Shown here: positions 18,043 to 27,266 of the stretch, in pieces
Position numbering within the stretch: position 1 is the first letter of the stretch
Layout of the letters: every line of letters begins with the position of its first letter
DNA from: Leminorella richardii
GTDB lineage: Bacteria > Pseudomonadota > Gammaproteobacteria > Enterobacterales > Enterobacteriaceae
Assembly: GCF_900478135.1 (NCBI RefSeq)
Contig: NZ_LS483470.1
Span: 2,724,501 to 2,788,500 of the forward strand
Reading direction: 5' to 3'
Length of the DNA: 64,000 nt
The notes under the pieces: model-generated
Told to the model about the DNA's origin: nothing
Seen by the model: the letters and a program-made list of their open reading frames with translations, nothing else
The model's database searches: none
Translations under genes and position numbers: made by a program

Positions 18043-18065
18043 AAAGAGCGCCAGAGGCGCTCTTT
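18043..18065 (-). terminator. hairpin between secA and mutT
   Basis: AAAGAGCGCC-AGA-GGCGCTCTTT, a 10 bp perfect stem with a three-base loop. On the minus strand the stem ends in CTCTTTATG, so the T-run is short. It may partly terminate secA transcripts or protect the secA 3' end while letting some transcription enter mutT. Confidence 0.55.
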
Positions 18066-18094
18066 AATCTAACAGCTGCGAGAATCGCCAGAAC

Positions 18095-20809
18095 TTAGTT
18101 CAGTCGACCGTGGCACTGCTTGTATTTCTTACCCGATCCGCAAGGGCAAGGATCGTTACGGCCAATCTTGCGCTCTTCGCGCACAACCGGACGATTACCT
18201 TCCGGCTCTTCCGCCAGCGCATTGTCGCCCTGATGGCTAAACTGCTGCTGGCGAGCCAGACGCTCAGCCTCTTCACGACGCTGCTGTTCGACGGCCTCAA
18301 CCTCTTCCGGCATACGCACCTGAACTTTGCTCAGGATGCTGATCACTTCGTACTTCAGCGCTTCAAGCATGTTGGCAAACATTGAGAAAGACTCGCGCTT
18401 GTACTCCTGCTTCGGATCTTTCTGCGCGTAGCCCCTTAAGTGGATGCCTTGACGCAGGTAGTCCATCGCCGCCAAGTGCTCTTTCCACATGGTGTCCAGA
18501 GTTTGCAGCATGACGCCCTTTTCAAAGTTGCGCATCATCTCTTCGCCGACAATCTCTTCCTTCTCTTTGTAGCTCTTCATTGCTTCTTCAATGATGCGCT
18601 CGCGCAGCGGCTCCTCGTGAAGATCGTGCTCATCATCCAGCCATTGAGCGATAGGCAGCTCAAGCTCAAAGTCGTTTTTCAGGCGCGCTTCTAACCCCGG
18701 AACGTCCCACATTTCTTCCAGAGACTGAGGCGGAATGTAGTTATCAATAACCAGATTAAAGACGTCCCCGCGAATACTTTCAATCGTCTCGCTGATATCG
18801 CTTACGTCCAGCAGCTCGTTGCGCTGAGAGTAAATAGCGCGGCGCTGGTCGTTAGCAACGTCATCGAATTCCAGCAGCTGCTTACGAATATCGAAGTTAC
18901 GGCTTTCCACTTTACGCTGCGCGTTAGCAATAGCCTTGGTTACCCACGGGTGCTCGATGGCTTCCCCCGGCTTCATACCCAGCTTGCGCATCATGCCGGC
19001 AACGCGGTCAGAAGCGAAGATACGCATCAGGGCGTCTTCTAAAGAAAGATAGAAGCGTGATGAACCCGGGTCACCCTGACGGCCTGAACGGCCGCGCAGC
19101 TGGTTATCAATACGACGAGACTCGTGACGCTCGGTGCCAATAATGTGCAGGCCGCCTGCCGCCAGTACGCGGTCATGGCGCTCTTGCCATGCATCTTTAA
19201 TCGCTTTGATTTGTTCTTCTGTTGGTGACTCCAGCTCGGCAATTTCGCTCTGCCAGCTGCCGCCCAGCACGATATCGGTACCACGACCGGCCATGTTGGT
19301 GGCGATGGTTACTGCGCCTTCCTGACCGGCGTTAGCAACGATCTCGGCTTCCTTCTCGTGGAACTTCGCGTTCAGTACCTGGTGAGCAATACCGGCTTTT
19401 TTCAGCTCGCGAGACACGACTTCCGATTTTTCAATCGAAATGGTCCCCACCAGCACTGGCTGACCGTTGGTACTGCGCTCTTTGATGTCTTCGATGATCG
19501 CATCGATCTTCTCTTTTTCCGTCATGTACACCAGATCGGGCATGTCTTTACGGATCATCGGACGGTTTGTTGGCACCACAATAGTGTCAAGGCGATAGAT
19601 TTGACGGAATTCGAACGCTTCCGTATCCGCAGTACCGGTCATACCAGCCAGCTTCTCATACAGACGGAAGTAGTTCTGGAAGGTGATAGAGGCAAGCGTC
19701 TGGTTTTCGTTCTGAATGTCGACACCCTCTTTCGCTTCCACCGCCTGATGAAGGCCGTCTGACCAGCGACGGCCTTCCATCGTACGACCGGTATGCTCAT
19801 CAACGATGATAACCTCGCCGTCCTTAACAATGTAGTCTACGTCGCGGGTAAACAGCGCGTGGGCGCGCAGAGCTGCCGTAACGTGGTGCATCAGAACGAT
19901 GTTAGTAGGAGAATAGAGAGATTCGCCTTCAGCCATTAAGCCAGTATCCATCAGCAGAGACTCTACCAGCACCAGACCACGCTCTGTCAGGTTAACCTGA
20001 CGGCTCTTCTCATCAACGGAGAAATGGCCTTCGCCCTGGAAGGTGTCTGAATCTTCTTTTTCCTGGCGCTCAAGCTTAGGAATAATCTTATCGACTTTAC
20101 GATACAGCTCAGAGCTGTCTTCCGCAGGGCCAGAAATAATCAGCGGCGTACGGGCTTCATCGATAAGGATGGAGTCCACTTCGTCCACTAGCGCATAGTG
20201 CAGCGGGCGCTGTACGCGCTCTTCCGGGCTGAACGCCATATTGTCGCGCAGGTAGTCAAAGCCGTACTCGTTGTTGGTACCGTAAGTGATATCTGCTGCA
20301 TAGGCTTCACGCTTGGCTACAGGCGGCATACCGGGAAGGTTGATGCCAACAGTCAGCCCTAAAAACTCAAACAGAGGGCGGTTGTTTTCAGCATCTCGAC
20401 GCGCCAGATAGTCGTTGACGGTTACCACGTGCACACCGCGGCCAGAAATAGCGTTTAGATAAGCAGGCAGCGTTGCCGTTAAGGTTTTACCTTCACCGGT
20501 GCGCATCTCTGCAATACAGCGCTCATTCAGCACCATACCGCCGATCATCTGGACGTCAAAGTGGCGCATACCAAACACGCGCTTACTGGCCTCACGCACT
20601 ACGGCAAAAGCTTCAGGGATCAGCGACTCCAGCACTTCACCTTTTTCCAACCGCTCGCGAAACTCTTGAGTTTTGGCCTTAAGCAGCTCGTCGCTAAGGG
20701 ACTCATACTCTGGCTCTAGGCGATTAATTGCCTCAACGGCCTTACGCATACGGCGCAGCGTACGATCGTTGCGGCTACCGAAAATCTTAGTCATCATTTT
20801 GGTTAACAT
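18095..20809 (-). CDS. secA: preprotein translocase ATPase SecA
   Basis: Motor ATPase that drives secretory proteins through SecYEG; it binds SecB and the membrane. 904 residues (E. coli 901). Walker A is in AEMRTGEGKTLTATLPA. The preprotein-binding and DEAD-type motor domains, TNMAGRGTDIVLGG and GRSGRQGDPGSSRFYLS are intact. The C-terminal zinc tail CPCGSGKKYKQCH, used for SecB binding, is present. It lies 119 bp after secM, whose arrest sequence should control secA translation. Confidence 0.98.
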   Translation of the reverse strand: MLTKMMTKIFGSRNDRTLRRMRKAVEAINRLEPEYESLSDELLKAKTQEFRERLEKGEVLESLIPEAFAVVREASKRVFGMRHFDVQMIGGMVLNERCIAEMRTGEGKTLTATLPAYLNAISGRGVHVVTVNDYLARRDAENNRPLFEFLGLTVGINLPGMPPVAKREAYAADITYGTNNEYGFDYLRDNMAFSPEERVQRPLHYALVDEVDSILIDEARTPLIISGPAEDSSELYRKVDKIIPKLERQEKEDSDTFQGEGHFSVDEKSRQVNLTERGLVLVESLLMDTGLMAEGESLYSPTNIVLMHHVTAALRAHALFTRDVDYIVKDGEVIIVDEHTGRTMEGRRWSDGLHQAVEAKEGVDIQNENQTLASITFQNYFRLYEKLAGMTGTADTEAFEFRQIYRLDTIVVPTNRPMIRKDMPDLVYMTEKEKIDAIIEDIKERSTNGQPVLVGTISIEKSEVVSRELKKAGIAHQVLNAKFHEKEAEIVANAGQEGAVTIATNMAGRGTDIVLGGSWQSEIAELESPTEEQIKAIKDAWQERHDRVLAAGGLHIIGTERHESRRIDNQLRGRSGRQGDPGSSRFYLSLEDALMRIFASDRVAGMMRKLGMKPGEAIEHPWVTKAIANAQRKVESRNFDIRKQLLEFDDVANDQRRAIYSQRNELLDVSDISETIESIRGDVFNLVIDNYIPPQSLEEMWDVPGLEARLKNDFELELPIAQWLDDEHDLHEEPLRERIIEEAMKSYKEKEEIVGEEMMRNFEKGVMLQTLDTMWKEHLAAMDYLRQGIHLRGYAQKDPKQEYKRESFSMFANMLEALKYEVISILSKVQVRMPEEVEAVEQQRREEAERLARQQQFSHQGDNALAEEPEGNRPVVREERKIGRNDPCPCGSGKKYKQCHGRLN

Positions 20810-20928
20810 AAATATAGAACCTCTTTATGACTGCCTATTGGCAGTACGAAAACGGGAAACGTTACGTCAAAAAATTATCCGAATCGCACCACTGCGAGAG
20901 TGGGAATTGAGAGCGAAACGGCGATACA

Positions 20929-21450
20929 TCACGCTAACGCAAGAGGCCCCGCGCGAATGCCCTGCACTCGGGCTAACCAAAACCTGACGGGATGAGGAGA
21001 ATAGAAAACGTCTGCCGGAGAGAGCTTAACCAACAGCTGAGGCAATTGACGCTTAGTAGTTGCAGAAGAGACAGAGAGAAAGTCCAGCAGCGCGCAGTGG
21101 CTAAGGTCAGAACTTCCTTTTTGAGCAGCCTTGACGATCTCTTCATCAGCATTAACCTGCTGGAATGAGGCCGCCAGACGCGTCAAATAGTTGCGCAGCG
21201 CGAAACGCTGCCAAGAGTTCAAATTCTGAAGTGGACGCGGGTCTGCGGTATGAAACAGGGCCAGTTGCCCCATGCCCGGAACGGCGGTATTGTTTGCATC
21301 GAGCTGGGAAAACGCCGTCGACAGAGAAACCTGTTGAGGAAGCCCGTCCAGATTGACGGGCGCGCCGACGCTGGCCGCTACCACCCCGAACAGAAGGTGA
21401 GGCCAAAAATAACGCCTGCCAAATTGTCGCCAACGATTTAGAATGCCCAT
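20929..21450 (-). CDS. secM: secretion monitor SecM, arrest peptide
   Basis: Secreted regulatory peptide whose translation stalls near its end when export is slow, opening the secA ribosome site. 173 residues (E. coli 170). The N terminus has a long Sec signal (FGRRYFWPHLLFGVVAAS). The C terminus carries the arrest motif as RFWLARVQGIRAGP, then four more residues. Compared with E. coli FSTPVWISQAQGIRAGP, the Trp and the QGIRAGP end are kept, but the position of Phe150 is His and Ile156 is Leu. The gene directly precedes secA. Confidence 0.93.
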   Translation of the reverse strand: MGILNRWRQFGRRYFWPHLLFGVVAASVGAPVNLDGLPQQVSLSTAFSQLDANNTAVPGMGQLALFHTADPRPLQNLNSWQRFALRNYLTRLAASFQQVNADEEIVKAAQKGSSDLSHCALLDFLSVSSATTKRQLPQLLVKLSPADVFYSPHPVRFWLARVQGIRAGPLALA

Positions 21451-21485
21451 TATCGACTAACCGTTTACTACTCCGGAACTCCACT

Positions 21486-22004
21486 ATGCGAGACAGCCGC
21501 CCGCTATTATTAGATACGCTGTTTAGCGATGCAAATTTATTGCGCGACCTTCAACAGCGCGCCATCGCCCTGCTTAAGCTAAACAATGCCGTTAAAGGGC
21601 TGCTGCCTAAGGCTATGCACGAACACTTTCGTGTCGCTAACTACCGTCAAAGCGTTCTGGTACTCGAAGTGGCTAATGCCAGCTGGCTTACCCGCCTTCG
21701 TTACGAACAGCCCGCTTTACTTACGGCGCTCAGACATGAGATTTTACCATCATTAGCTTCAATCGACATAAAGATTAATCCGTCTCTAAGTACAAAAACG
21801 CAGCATTCAATCGCTTTTCGCCCTTTTCAACCAGAAGAAAATGATGGAAAACCGGTACGTACACTCAGTTTACAGAGTGCAGAACAGCTTAGAGGATTGG
21901 CCTCAAAGAGTACGGGGAAACTAAAAGAGAGATTAGAACGACTTGCTGCGCTGGCCGGAGAGAGAGGTGCCAGCGCAACAGATCGTGATAAAAAACCGCA
22001 GTAG
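21486..22004 (+). CDS. DUF721/DciA-like protein
   Basis: 172 residues with a DUF721 domain in the first half: LLKLNNAVKGLLPKAMHEHF and VLEVANASWLTRLRYEQPAL are the conserved segments. DciA proteins of this family load the replicative helicase DnaB in many bacteria that lack DnaC. The role of the copy in Enterobacterales, which generally have DnaC, is not settled. The C-terminal third is charged and probably disordered. The gene is divergent from secM (35 bp apart) and converges on lpxC with 5 bp between stops. E. coli has no gene here. Confidence 0.8.
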   Translation: MRDSRPLLLDTLFSDANLLRDLQQRAIALLKLNNAVKGLLPKAMHEHFRVANYRQSVLVLEVANASWLTRLRYEQPALLTALRHEILPSLASIDIKINPSLSTKTQHSIAFRPFQPEENDGKPVRTLSLQSAEQLRGLASKSTGKLKERLERLAALAGERGASATDRDKKPQ

Positions 22005-22009
22005 GCGCG

Positions 22010-22927
22010 TTAGGCCAAAACGGTTCTCGACGTTTTGAACGCCAGAGGCATTTCAGCTTCGTCTTCGAAGGTCACAAACTCCCAAGCTTCCTGCTTAGCC
22101 AATACGGCCTGCAGCAGCTTGTTGTTTAACGCATGACCAGACTTAAAGGCGGTAAACGCGCCAATAACGTTATAACCACACATAAACAGGTCGCCGATAG
22201 CGTCCAGCATTTTGTGGCGAACAAACTCGTCTTCAAAGCGCAGACCGTCTTCGTTTAACACGCGATAGTCGTCAACAACGATAGCACAGTCAAAGCTACC
22301 GCCCAGGCAAAGCCCTTTAGACTGAAGATACTCAATATCGCGCATAAAGCCGAAGGTACGAGCCCGGCTAATCTGGCGTACAAAGGCGTCCGCCGAGAAG
22401 TCCATGCGATAACGCTGTGAACCCGCGTCAATGGCCGGATGGTTGAAATCGATAGTGAAGTCGAGGCTAAAGCCGTTGTATGGCTTCAGTTCAGCCCACT
22501 TGTCGCCGTCTTCCACGCGCACCGGCTGAGTGATGCGAATAAACTTCTTCGCTACGTTCAGCTCTTCGATGCCCGCATCCAGCAGCAGGTAGACAAACGG
22601 AGCCGCGCTGCCGTCCATAATCGGAATTTCAGGCGCGTCAACTTCAATAACGATGTTGTCAATCCCCAGACCCGCCAAAGCGGCATTCAGGTGTTCAACC
22701 GTCGAGATACGTACGTCATCTTCATTTACCAGACAGGTACACAGCATGGTATCACGTACGGATTTAGCGTCCGCCGGAAAATCAACCGGTGGCGTTAAGT
22801 CAGTACGACGATAGATGACACCCGTATTCGCTGCAGCAGGGCGCAGCGTCAGGGTGACTTTACGGCCGGTATGAAGACCGACGCCAGTCGCCTGAATAAT
22901 GCGTTTTAGTGTCCGCTGTTTAATCAT
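22010..22927 (-). CDS. lpxC: UDP-3-O-acyl-N-acetylglucosamine deacetylase
   Basis: Zinc deacetylase that commits UDP-acyl-GlcNAc to lipid A synthesis; essential and usually controlled by FtsH proteolysis of its C terminus. 305 residues, as in E. coli, starting at MIKQRTLKRIIQATGVGLH (22927). An upstream in-frame ATG at 22966 would add 13 residues with no family match. Zinc ligands are in VEHLNAALAGL and FVRHKMLDAIGDL. It is last in the dcw cluster, 109 bp after ftsZ. Confidence 0.98.
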   Translation of the reverse strand: MIKQRTLKRIIQATGVGLHTGRKVTLTLRPAAANTGVIYRRTDLTPPVDFPADAKSVRDTMLCTCLVNEDDVRISTVEHLNAALAGLGIDNIVIEVDAPEIPIMDGSAAPFVYLLLDAGIEELNVAKKFIRITQPVRVEDGDKWAELKPYNGFSLDFTIDFNHPAIDAGSQRYRMDFSADAFVRQISRARTFGFMRDIEYLQSKGLCLGGSFDCAIVVDDYRVLNEDGLRFEDEFVRHKMLDAIGDLFMCGYNVIGAFTAFKSGHALNNKLLQAVLAKQEAWEFVTFEDEAEMPLAFKTSRTVLA

Positions 22928-23036
22928 CGTAATATCTCGCAACGTTAATCCAATATCCCATAGCATATACTATGGTTTCCGCCTTACTTTAACATAAAGA
23001 GCGGAGAATCAAAATCATTCAGCGTATTCAGCCGAA

Positions 23037-24194
23037 TTAGTCAGCCTGCTTACGCAAAAATGCCGGAATGTCCAGATAGTCCGGTTCTTTGCTCGGCTGT
23101 ACGCTTTGATCGTTAACCACTTTCGCCACAGCCGGCTTGGTTTCCTGCTGCTGAAGCGGCGCCAGACCGTGCTGGCCATAGCGATGGTCAACAGGCTGAG
23201 GCGCGGGTGATTTAGAAACCAGCGTAATTTCAGGACGCTTGTCCATACCGATGCCGGTCGCGACAACAGTAACGCGCAGCTCATCGCTCATCTCTGGATC
23301 CAGAGAGGTACCGATAACCACAGTTGCGTTATCGGACGCAAAGGCACGGATAGTGTTACCGACGGTTTCAAACTCGTCCAGACGCAGGTCAAAGCCGGCA
23401 GTAATGTTAACCAGAACGCCGCGAGCGCCGGATAGGTCGATATCTTCCAGCAGCGGGCTGGAGATCGCCATTTCAGCAGCCTCTTCGGCACGGTCTTCAC
23501 CGCGCGCTACGCCAGAGCCCATCATCGCATAGCCCATTTCGGACATAACGGTACGCACGTCAGCGAAGTCTACGTTCATCAGGCCGGGGCGAGTAATCAG
23601 CTCAGCAATACCCTGCACAGCGCCTTTAAGCACGTCGTTAGCCGCGCCGAACGCATCCAGCAGAGAGATACCGCGACCCAGCACTTTTAGCAGCTTGTCG
23701 TTCGGAATAGTAATCAGAGAGTCAACGTGCTTGGAGAGCTCGGCAATGCCCTGCTCTGCAAACGTCATGCGCTTTTTGCCTTCGAAGTTAAACGGCTTGG
23801 TCACTACCGCAACCGTCAGGATGCCCAGATCCTTCGCCACTTCGGCAACGACTGGTGCAGCGCCGGTACCTGTACCGCCGCCCATGCCCGCTGCGATAAA
23901 GACCATATCGGCCCCTTCCAGCGCTGCGCGGATCTGCTCACGGTCTTCTTCCGCCGAGTTACGGCCCACTTCTGGGTTCGCACCGGCGCCAAGGCCTTTG
24001 GTGACACAGCTACCGATTTGGATAGTCTGGCCTACCGCTGTTTTTCTCAGTGCCTGAGCATCGGTATTGATGGCGAAGAAGTCCACGCCTTCAATGTGCT
24101 CACGCACCATGTGTTCGACAGCGTTACCGCCGCCGCCGCCAACGCCGATGACTTTAATCACCGCATCGTTGGTTAGCTCCATCGGTTCAAACAT
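23037..24194 (-). CDS. ftsZ: cell division GTPase FtsZ
   Basis: Tubulin homologue that forms the Z ring at midcell. 385 residues (E. coli 383). GTP-binding features are GVGGGGGNAVEHM near residue 20 and the tubulin signature GGGTGTGAAP near residue 105; the T7 loop is in NVDFADVRTVM. A variable linker leads to the conserved C-terminal tail EPDYLDIPAFLRKQAD, which binds FtsA, ZipA and ZapD. It follows ftsA by 69 bp, which likely carries its own ribosome site and promoters. Confidence 0.99.
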   Translation of the reverse strand: MFEPMELTNDAVIKVIGVGGGGGNAVEHMVREHIEGVDFFAINTDAQALRKTAVGQTIQIGSCVTKGLGAGANPEVGRNSAEEDREQIRAALEGADMVFIAAGMGGGTGTGAAPVVAEVAKDLGILTVAVVTKPFNFEGKKRMTFAEQGIAELSKHVDSLITIPNDKLLKVLGRGISLLDAFGAANDVLKGAVQGIAELITRPGLMNVDFADVRTVMSEMGYAMMGSGVARGEDRAEEAAEMAISSPLLEDIDLSGARGVLVNITAGFDLRLDEFETVGNTIRAFASDNATVVIGTSLDPEMSDELRVTVVATGIGMDKRPEITLVSKSPAPQPVDHRYGQHGLAPLQQQETKPAVAKVVNDQSVQPSKEPDYLDIPAFLRKQAD

Positions 24195-24263
24195 AGTCTC
24201 TCTCTCCGTTTTTGACGCTTAACGGTGAATTATCGCCTAAAACACGTCAATTGCACCACTAAA

Positions 24264-25520
24264 TTAAAATTCTTTACGCAACCAGCCGCTAATACGCTGC
24301 GCCCAACTACGCACCGATGTTCTTTTTTCTACATCAGACTCTCCCCGAAGGTGAGACTCTTTACCGTAGTGCAGTAGACCTACCGCCGTTGAGTAGTAAG
24401 GCTCTTGCGCATAATCCGTTAGTCCCGTGATGTTCAGCGGCTGCCCGATACGCACCTGCGTATGGAACACTCGTTGAGCACACTCCGCCAGACCGTCAAT
24501 CTGAGCGGCTCCGCCGGTAAGTACAATACCCGCGGCTAAATGATGTTTTACGCCCTGCTGGCGAAGCTGTTCCTGAACCTGCAGGATCTCATCGTTAACC
24601 AGATTCAGCAGTTCGGTATAGCGCGGCTCGACCACGTCTGCCAGCGTTTGACGCTGCAGGCTGCGGGGAGGACGCCCGCCCACGCTGGGCACTTCTACCG
24701 TTTCATCTTTGCTCACTAGCGATCCCATCGCGCAGCCGTGACGCACTTTAATGGCTTCCGCATCAGTCGGCGGGGTACCAAAGGCGTAAGCAATGTCGCT
24801 AGTGACAACGTTGCCAGCGTAAGGGATGACCTTGGTGTGTCGCAGCGCGCCGCCGGTATAGATGGCAATATCCATCGTGCCGCCGCCGATATCGATCACA
24901 CATACGCCCAGCTCGCGTTCATCTTCCGTTAACACAGCATAGCTTGCGGCAAGGCCGGCAAATATCAGTTGGTCAACTTTTAAACCGCAACGCTCTACGG
25001 CTTTGACAATATTTTTCGCCATATCGTTATGGCAAGTAATCAAGTGCACTTTAGCCTGCATGCGCACGCCTGAAAGGCCGACAGGGTTTTTGATGCCTTC
25101 CTGATAGTCGATGGCGTATTCCTGCGGGATCACGTGCAGAATGCGGTGCTCGTCGCGCACGCGGACGGATTTCGCGGTATGCACCACGCTCTCGACGTCT
25201 TCCTGCGTCACCTCTTCTTCAGAGATAGGCACCATGCCGATTTCGTTCTGGCAGCTAATATGTTTGCCGGACAGCGCCAGATAGACAGACGCAATTTGGC
25301 AGTCCGCCATCAGCTCAGCCTGATCGATAGCACGCTGCACTGACTTCACCACTGACTCAAGGTCGTTTACGCCGCCCTTGTCCATACCTCTCGACGGGCA
25401 ACTGCCGACGCCGATAATGTTGACCATACCGTCAGGCAGCACCTCACCAACCAGCGCGGCGACCTTCGCCGTGCCGATTTCCAGTCCTACCACCAGTTTT
25501 CTGTCTGTCGATTTGATCAT
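24264..25520 (-). CDS. ftsA: cell division protein FtsA
   Basis: Actin-like ATPase that anchors FtsZ to the membrane and recruits later division proteins. 418 residues (E. coli 420). Nucleotide-binding motifs are LVVGLEIGTAKVAALVG at the N terminus, CVIDIGGGTMDIAIYTGG in the middle and IVLTGGAAQIDGL. The C-terminal amphipathic membrane-targeting helix is RISGWLRKEF. Its start overlaps the ftsQ stop by four bases. Confidence 0.98.
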   Translation of the reverse strand: MIKSTDRKLVVGLEIGTAKVAALVGEVLPDGMVNIIGVGSCPSRGMDKGGVNDLESVVKSVQRAIDQAELMADCQIASVYLALSGKHISCQNEIGMVPISEEEVTQEDVESVVHTAKSVRVRDEHRILHVIPQEYAIDYQEGIKNPVGLSGVRMQAKVHLITCHNDMAKNIVKAVERCGLKVDQLIFAGLAASYAVLTEDERELGVCVIDIGGGTMDIAIYTGGALRHTKVIPYAGNVVTSDIAYAFGTPPTDAEAIKVRHGCAMGSLVSKDETVEVPSVGGRPPRSLQRQTLADVVEPRYTELLNLVNDEILQVQEQLRQQGVKHHLAAGIVLTGGAAQIDGLAECAQRVFHTQVRIGQPLNITGLTDYAQEPYYSTAVGLLHYGKESHLRGESDVEKRTSVRSWAQRISGWLRKEF

Positions 25521-26353
25521 TGTCGTTCTGCCTGACTCTGTTGTTGTGTCCAGTCAGATAAAATATTCTGACCATCAATAAATGCGGGCGCCCAGCCTAC
25601 TGCTGCCCCGGTGTCGTAACGCATGTCCAAAGAGGCAATGCGCTTATCCTCTGGCGCCTGCTTGAGCAGCATTGGGTAGAGTGCGATAAACCGCGTAAGC
25701 CGTTGAGTACGGTTTTCTCTGCCCAGTTCAATGCGGACATCGTTGTCCAACACCAGCTGCCACGAGCGACGCTCGCTCATTGACACCGTTTTTAACGTAA
25801 ACTTGGCTTCCGCCAGCGCGCTGCTCATGCTGTTATAGCCTTCCAGCACCTCTTTCTCGCCGCCTTCCGGCCCGTACAGCATCGGTAGCGAACGATCGCT
25901 GACCCGCTCTGCCGGCACGCTGAATACGTTACCGTCTTTATCCATTAGTTGAAGATCGTTCCAGCGAGCATAGGGAACGTACTCAACGATGTGTATCTTT
26001 AGTTCGTCAGGCCACTGCTTGCGCACGCTGGCCTGCTTAATCCACTTAAGGTGCAGTATCTGCTGCTGCAAAACGTCGACATCCTGTGACATAAAAGTAC
26101 CCGGCGAACCGGATGAGAGCACGGCCTGACGGATATCATCATCCGTCGTAATTGCCCGCTCCCCAGTCACAACCAGACGAGACAGCGGAAGCCGCTGCGG
26201 ATCGCTCATCCACTGCACAACAGCCCAGCATCCCCACGCCATGGTCGCAATTACCATCAGCAGAAAAACGATGCCGACTAGCTGCGTTCCATTGCTACGC
26301 CCGGAGCGCCTTTTTTCCTGCTCCTCCCGGACGTTTCGTGCCGCCTGAGACAT
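25517..26353 (-). CDS. ftsQ: cell division protein FtsQ
   Basis: Single-pass membrane protein that links early and late divisome parts through FtsB and FtsL. 278 residues (E. coli 276). A charged cytoplasmic N terminus (QEKRRSGRSNGTQ) is followed by one membrane helix (LVGIVFLLMVIATMAWGCW). The POTRA domain begins near RLVVTGERAITTDDDIRQAV and the beta domain follows (IRIELGRENRTQRL). Start is one base after the ddlB stop; the end overlaps ftsA. Confidence 0.97.
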   Translation of the reverse strand: MSQAARNVREEQEKRRSGRSNGTQLVGIVFLLMVIATMAWGCWAVVQWMSDPQRLPLSRLVVTGERAITTDDDIRQAVLSSGSPGTFMSQDVDVLQQQILHLKWIKQASVRKQWPDELKIHIVEYVPYARWNDLQLMDKDGNVFSVPAERVSDRSLPMLYGPEGGEKEVLEGYNSMSSALAEAKFTLKTVSMSERRSWQLVLDNDVRIELGRENRTQRLTRFIALYPMLLKQAPEDKRIASLDMRYDTGAAVGWAPAFIDGQNILSDWTQQQSQAERQ

Positions 26354-26354
26354 A

Positions 26355-27266
26355 TCAGTCAGCCAACGCCAGGATCTTTACAACCAGTTGGGAAAAACTC
26401 AGGCCGCTCTCACGCGCAGCCATCGGCACCAGACTGTGGTTAGTCATCCCCGGTGCAGTATTCACTTCCAACAGATAAAACTGACCGTCGCTGTCCAACA
26501 TCACGTCAACACGACCCCAGCCCCGACAGCCAACGGCACGGTAAGCAGACATCGCTAAATCCCTCAGGGCCTGCTCTTTGTCAGCGTCTAAGCCGCTTGG
26601 GCAAAAATACTGTGTCTCATCGGACAGGTATTTCGCCTGATAGTCATAAAATACGCCAGCAGGCTGAATGCGGATAGACGGCAGAACCTCATCGCCCAAG
26701 ATGGCAACTGTAAATTCAGGACCGCTTAGCCACTTTTCTACCAGCACGCTGGTATCGTGCTGGAAGGCGCTTTCAAGAGCCGGTACCAGCTCTTCGACGG
26801 CGTTAACTTTACTCATACCAACGCTAGAACCTTCACAGCTCGGCTTGACGATCAGCGGCAGGCCCAGGCGGGCAACGATCGCCTGCGCGTCAACCTTCGC
26901 CAGATCTTCACTCTTTAGCGCCACGTAAGGCGAAATCGGTAAATCAGCGCCCTGCCACAGCAGCTTAGTACGCCACTTGTCCATCGTTAGCGCTGAAGCC
27001 ATTACGCCGCTGCCGGTATAGGGTAGACCAAGAAACTCCAGTACGCCCTGCAGCGTGCCGTCTTCACCGCCGCGACCGTGCAGCGCAATAAATACTTTGT
27101 CGAATCCATCCGCTTTCAGCTGAGCAACCGGATAGGTTTTCGGATCGATAGGATGGGCGTCAACACCCGCCTCTTTCAGCCCGGCAAGCACCGCTGCGCC
27201 TGAATTTAGTGATACTTCACGCTCTGCGGACGTTCCGCCAAAGAGCACAGCGACTTTCTCAGCCAT
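26355..27266 (-). CDS. ddlB: D-alanine--D-alanine ligase B
   Basis: ATP-grasp ligase that makes the D-Ala-D-Ala dipeptide used by MurF. 303 residues (E. coli DdlB 306). The N-terminal GGTSAEREVSLNSG, the ATP-binding PSCEGSSVGMSKV and the metal-binding end FYLLEVNTAPGMTNHSLVP are all present. It overlaps the end of murC by 8 bases, as is usual in this cluster, and is one base from ftsQ. Confidence 0.98.
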   Translation of the reverse strand: MAEKVAVLFGGTSAEREVSLNSGAAVLAGLKEAGVDAHPIDPKTYPVAQLKADGFDKVFIALHGRGGEDGTLQGVLEFLGLPYTGSGVMASALTMDKWRTKLLWQGADLPISPYVALKSEDLAKVDAQAIVARLGLPLIVKPSCEGSSVGMSKVNAVEELVPALESAFQHDTSVLVEKWLSGPEFTVAILGDEVLPSIRIQPAGVFYDYQAKYLSDETQYFCPSGLDADKEQALRDLAMSAYRAVGCRGWGRVDVMLDSDGQFYLLEVNTAPGMTNHSLVPMAARESGLSFSQLVVKILALAD

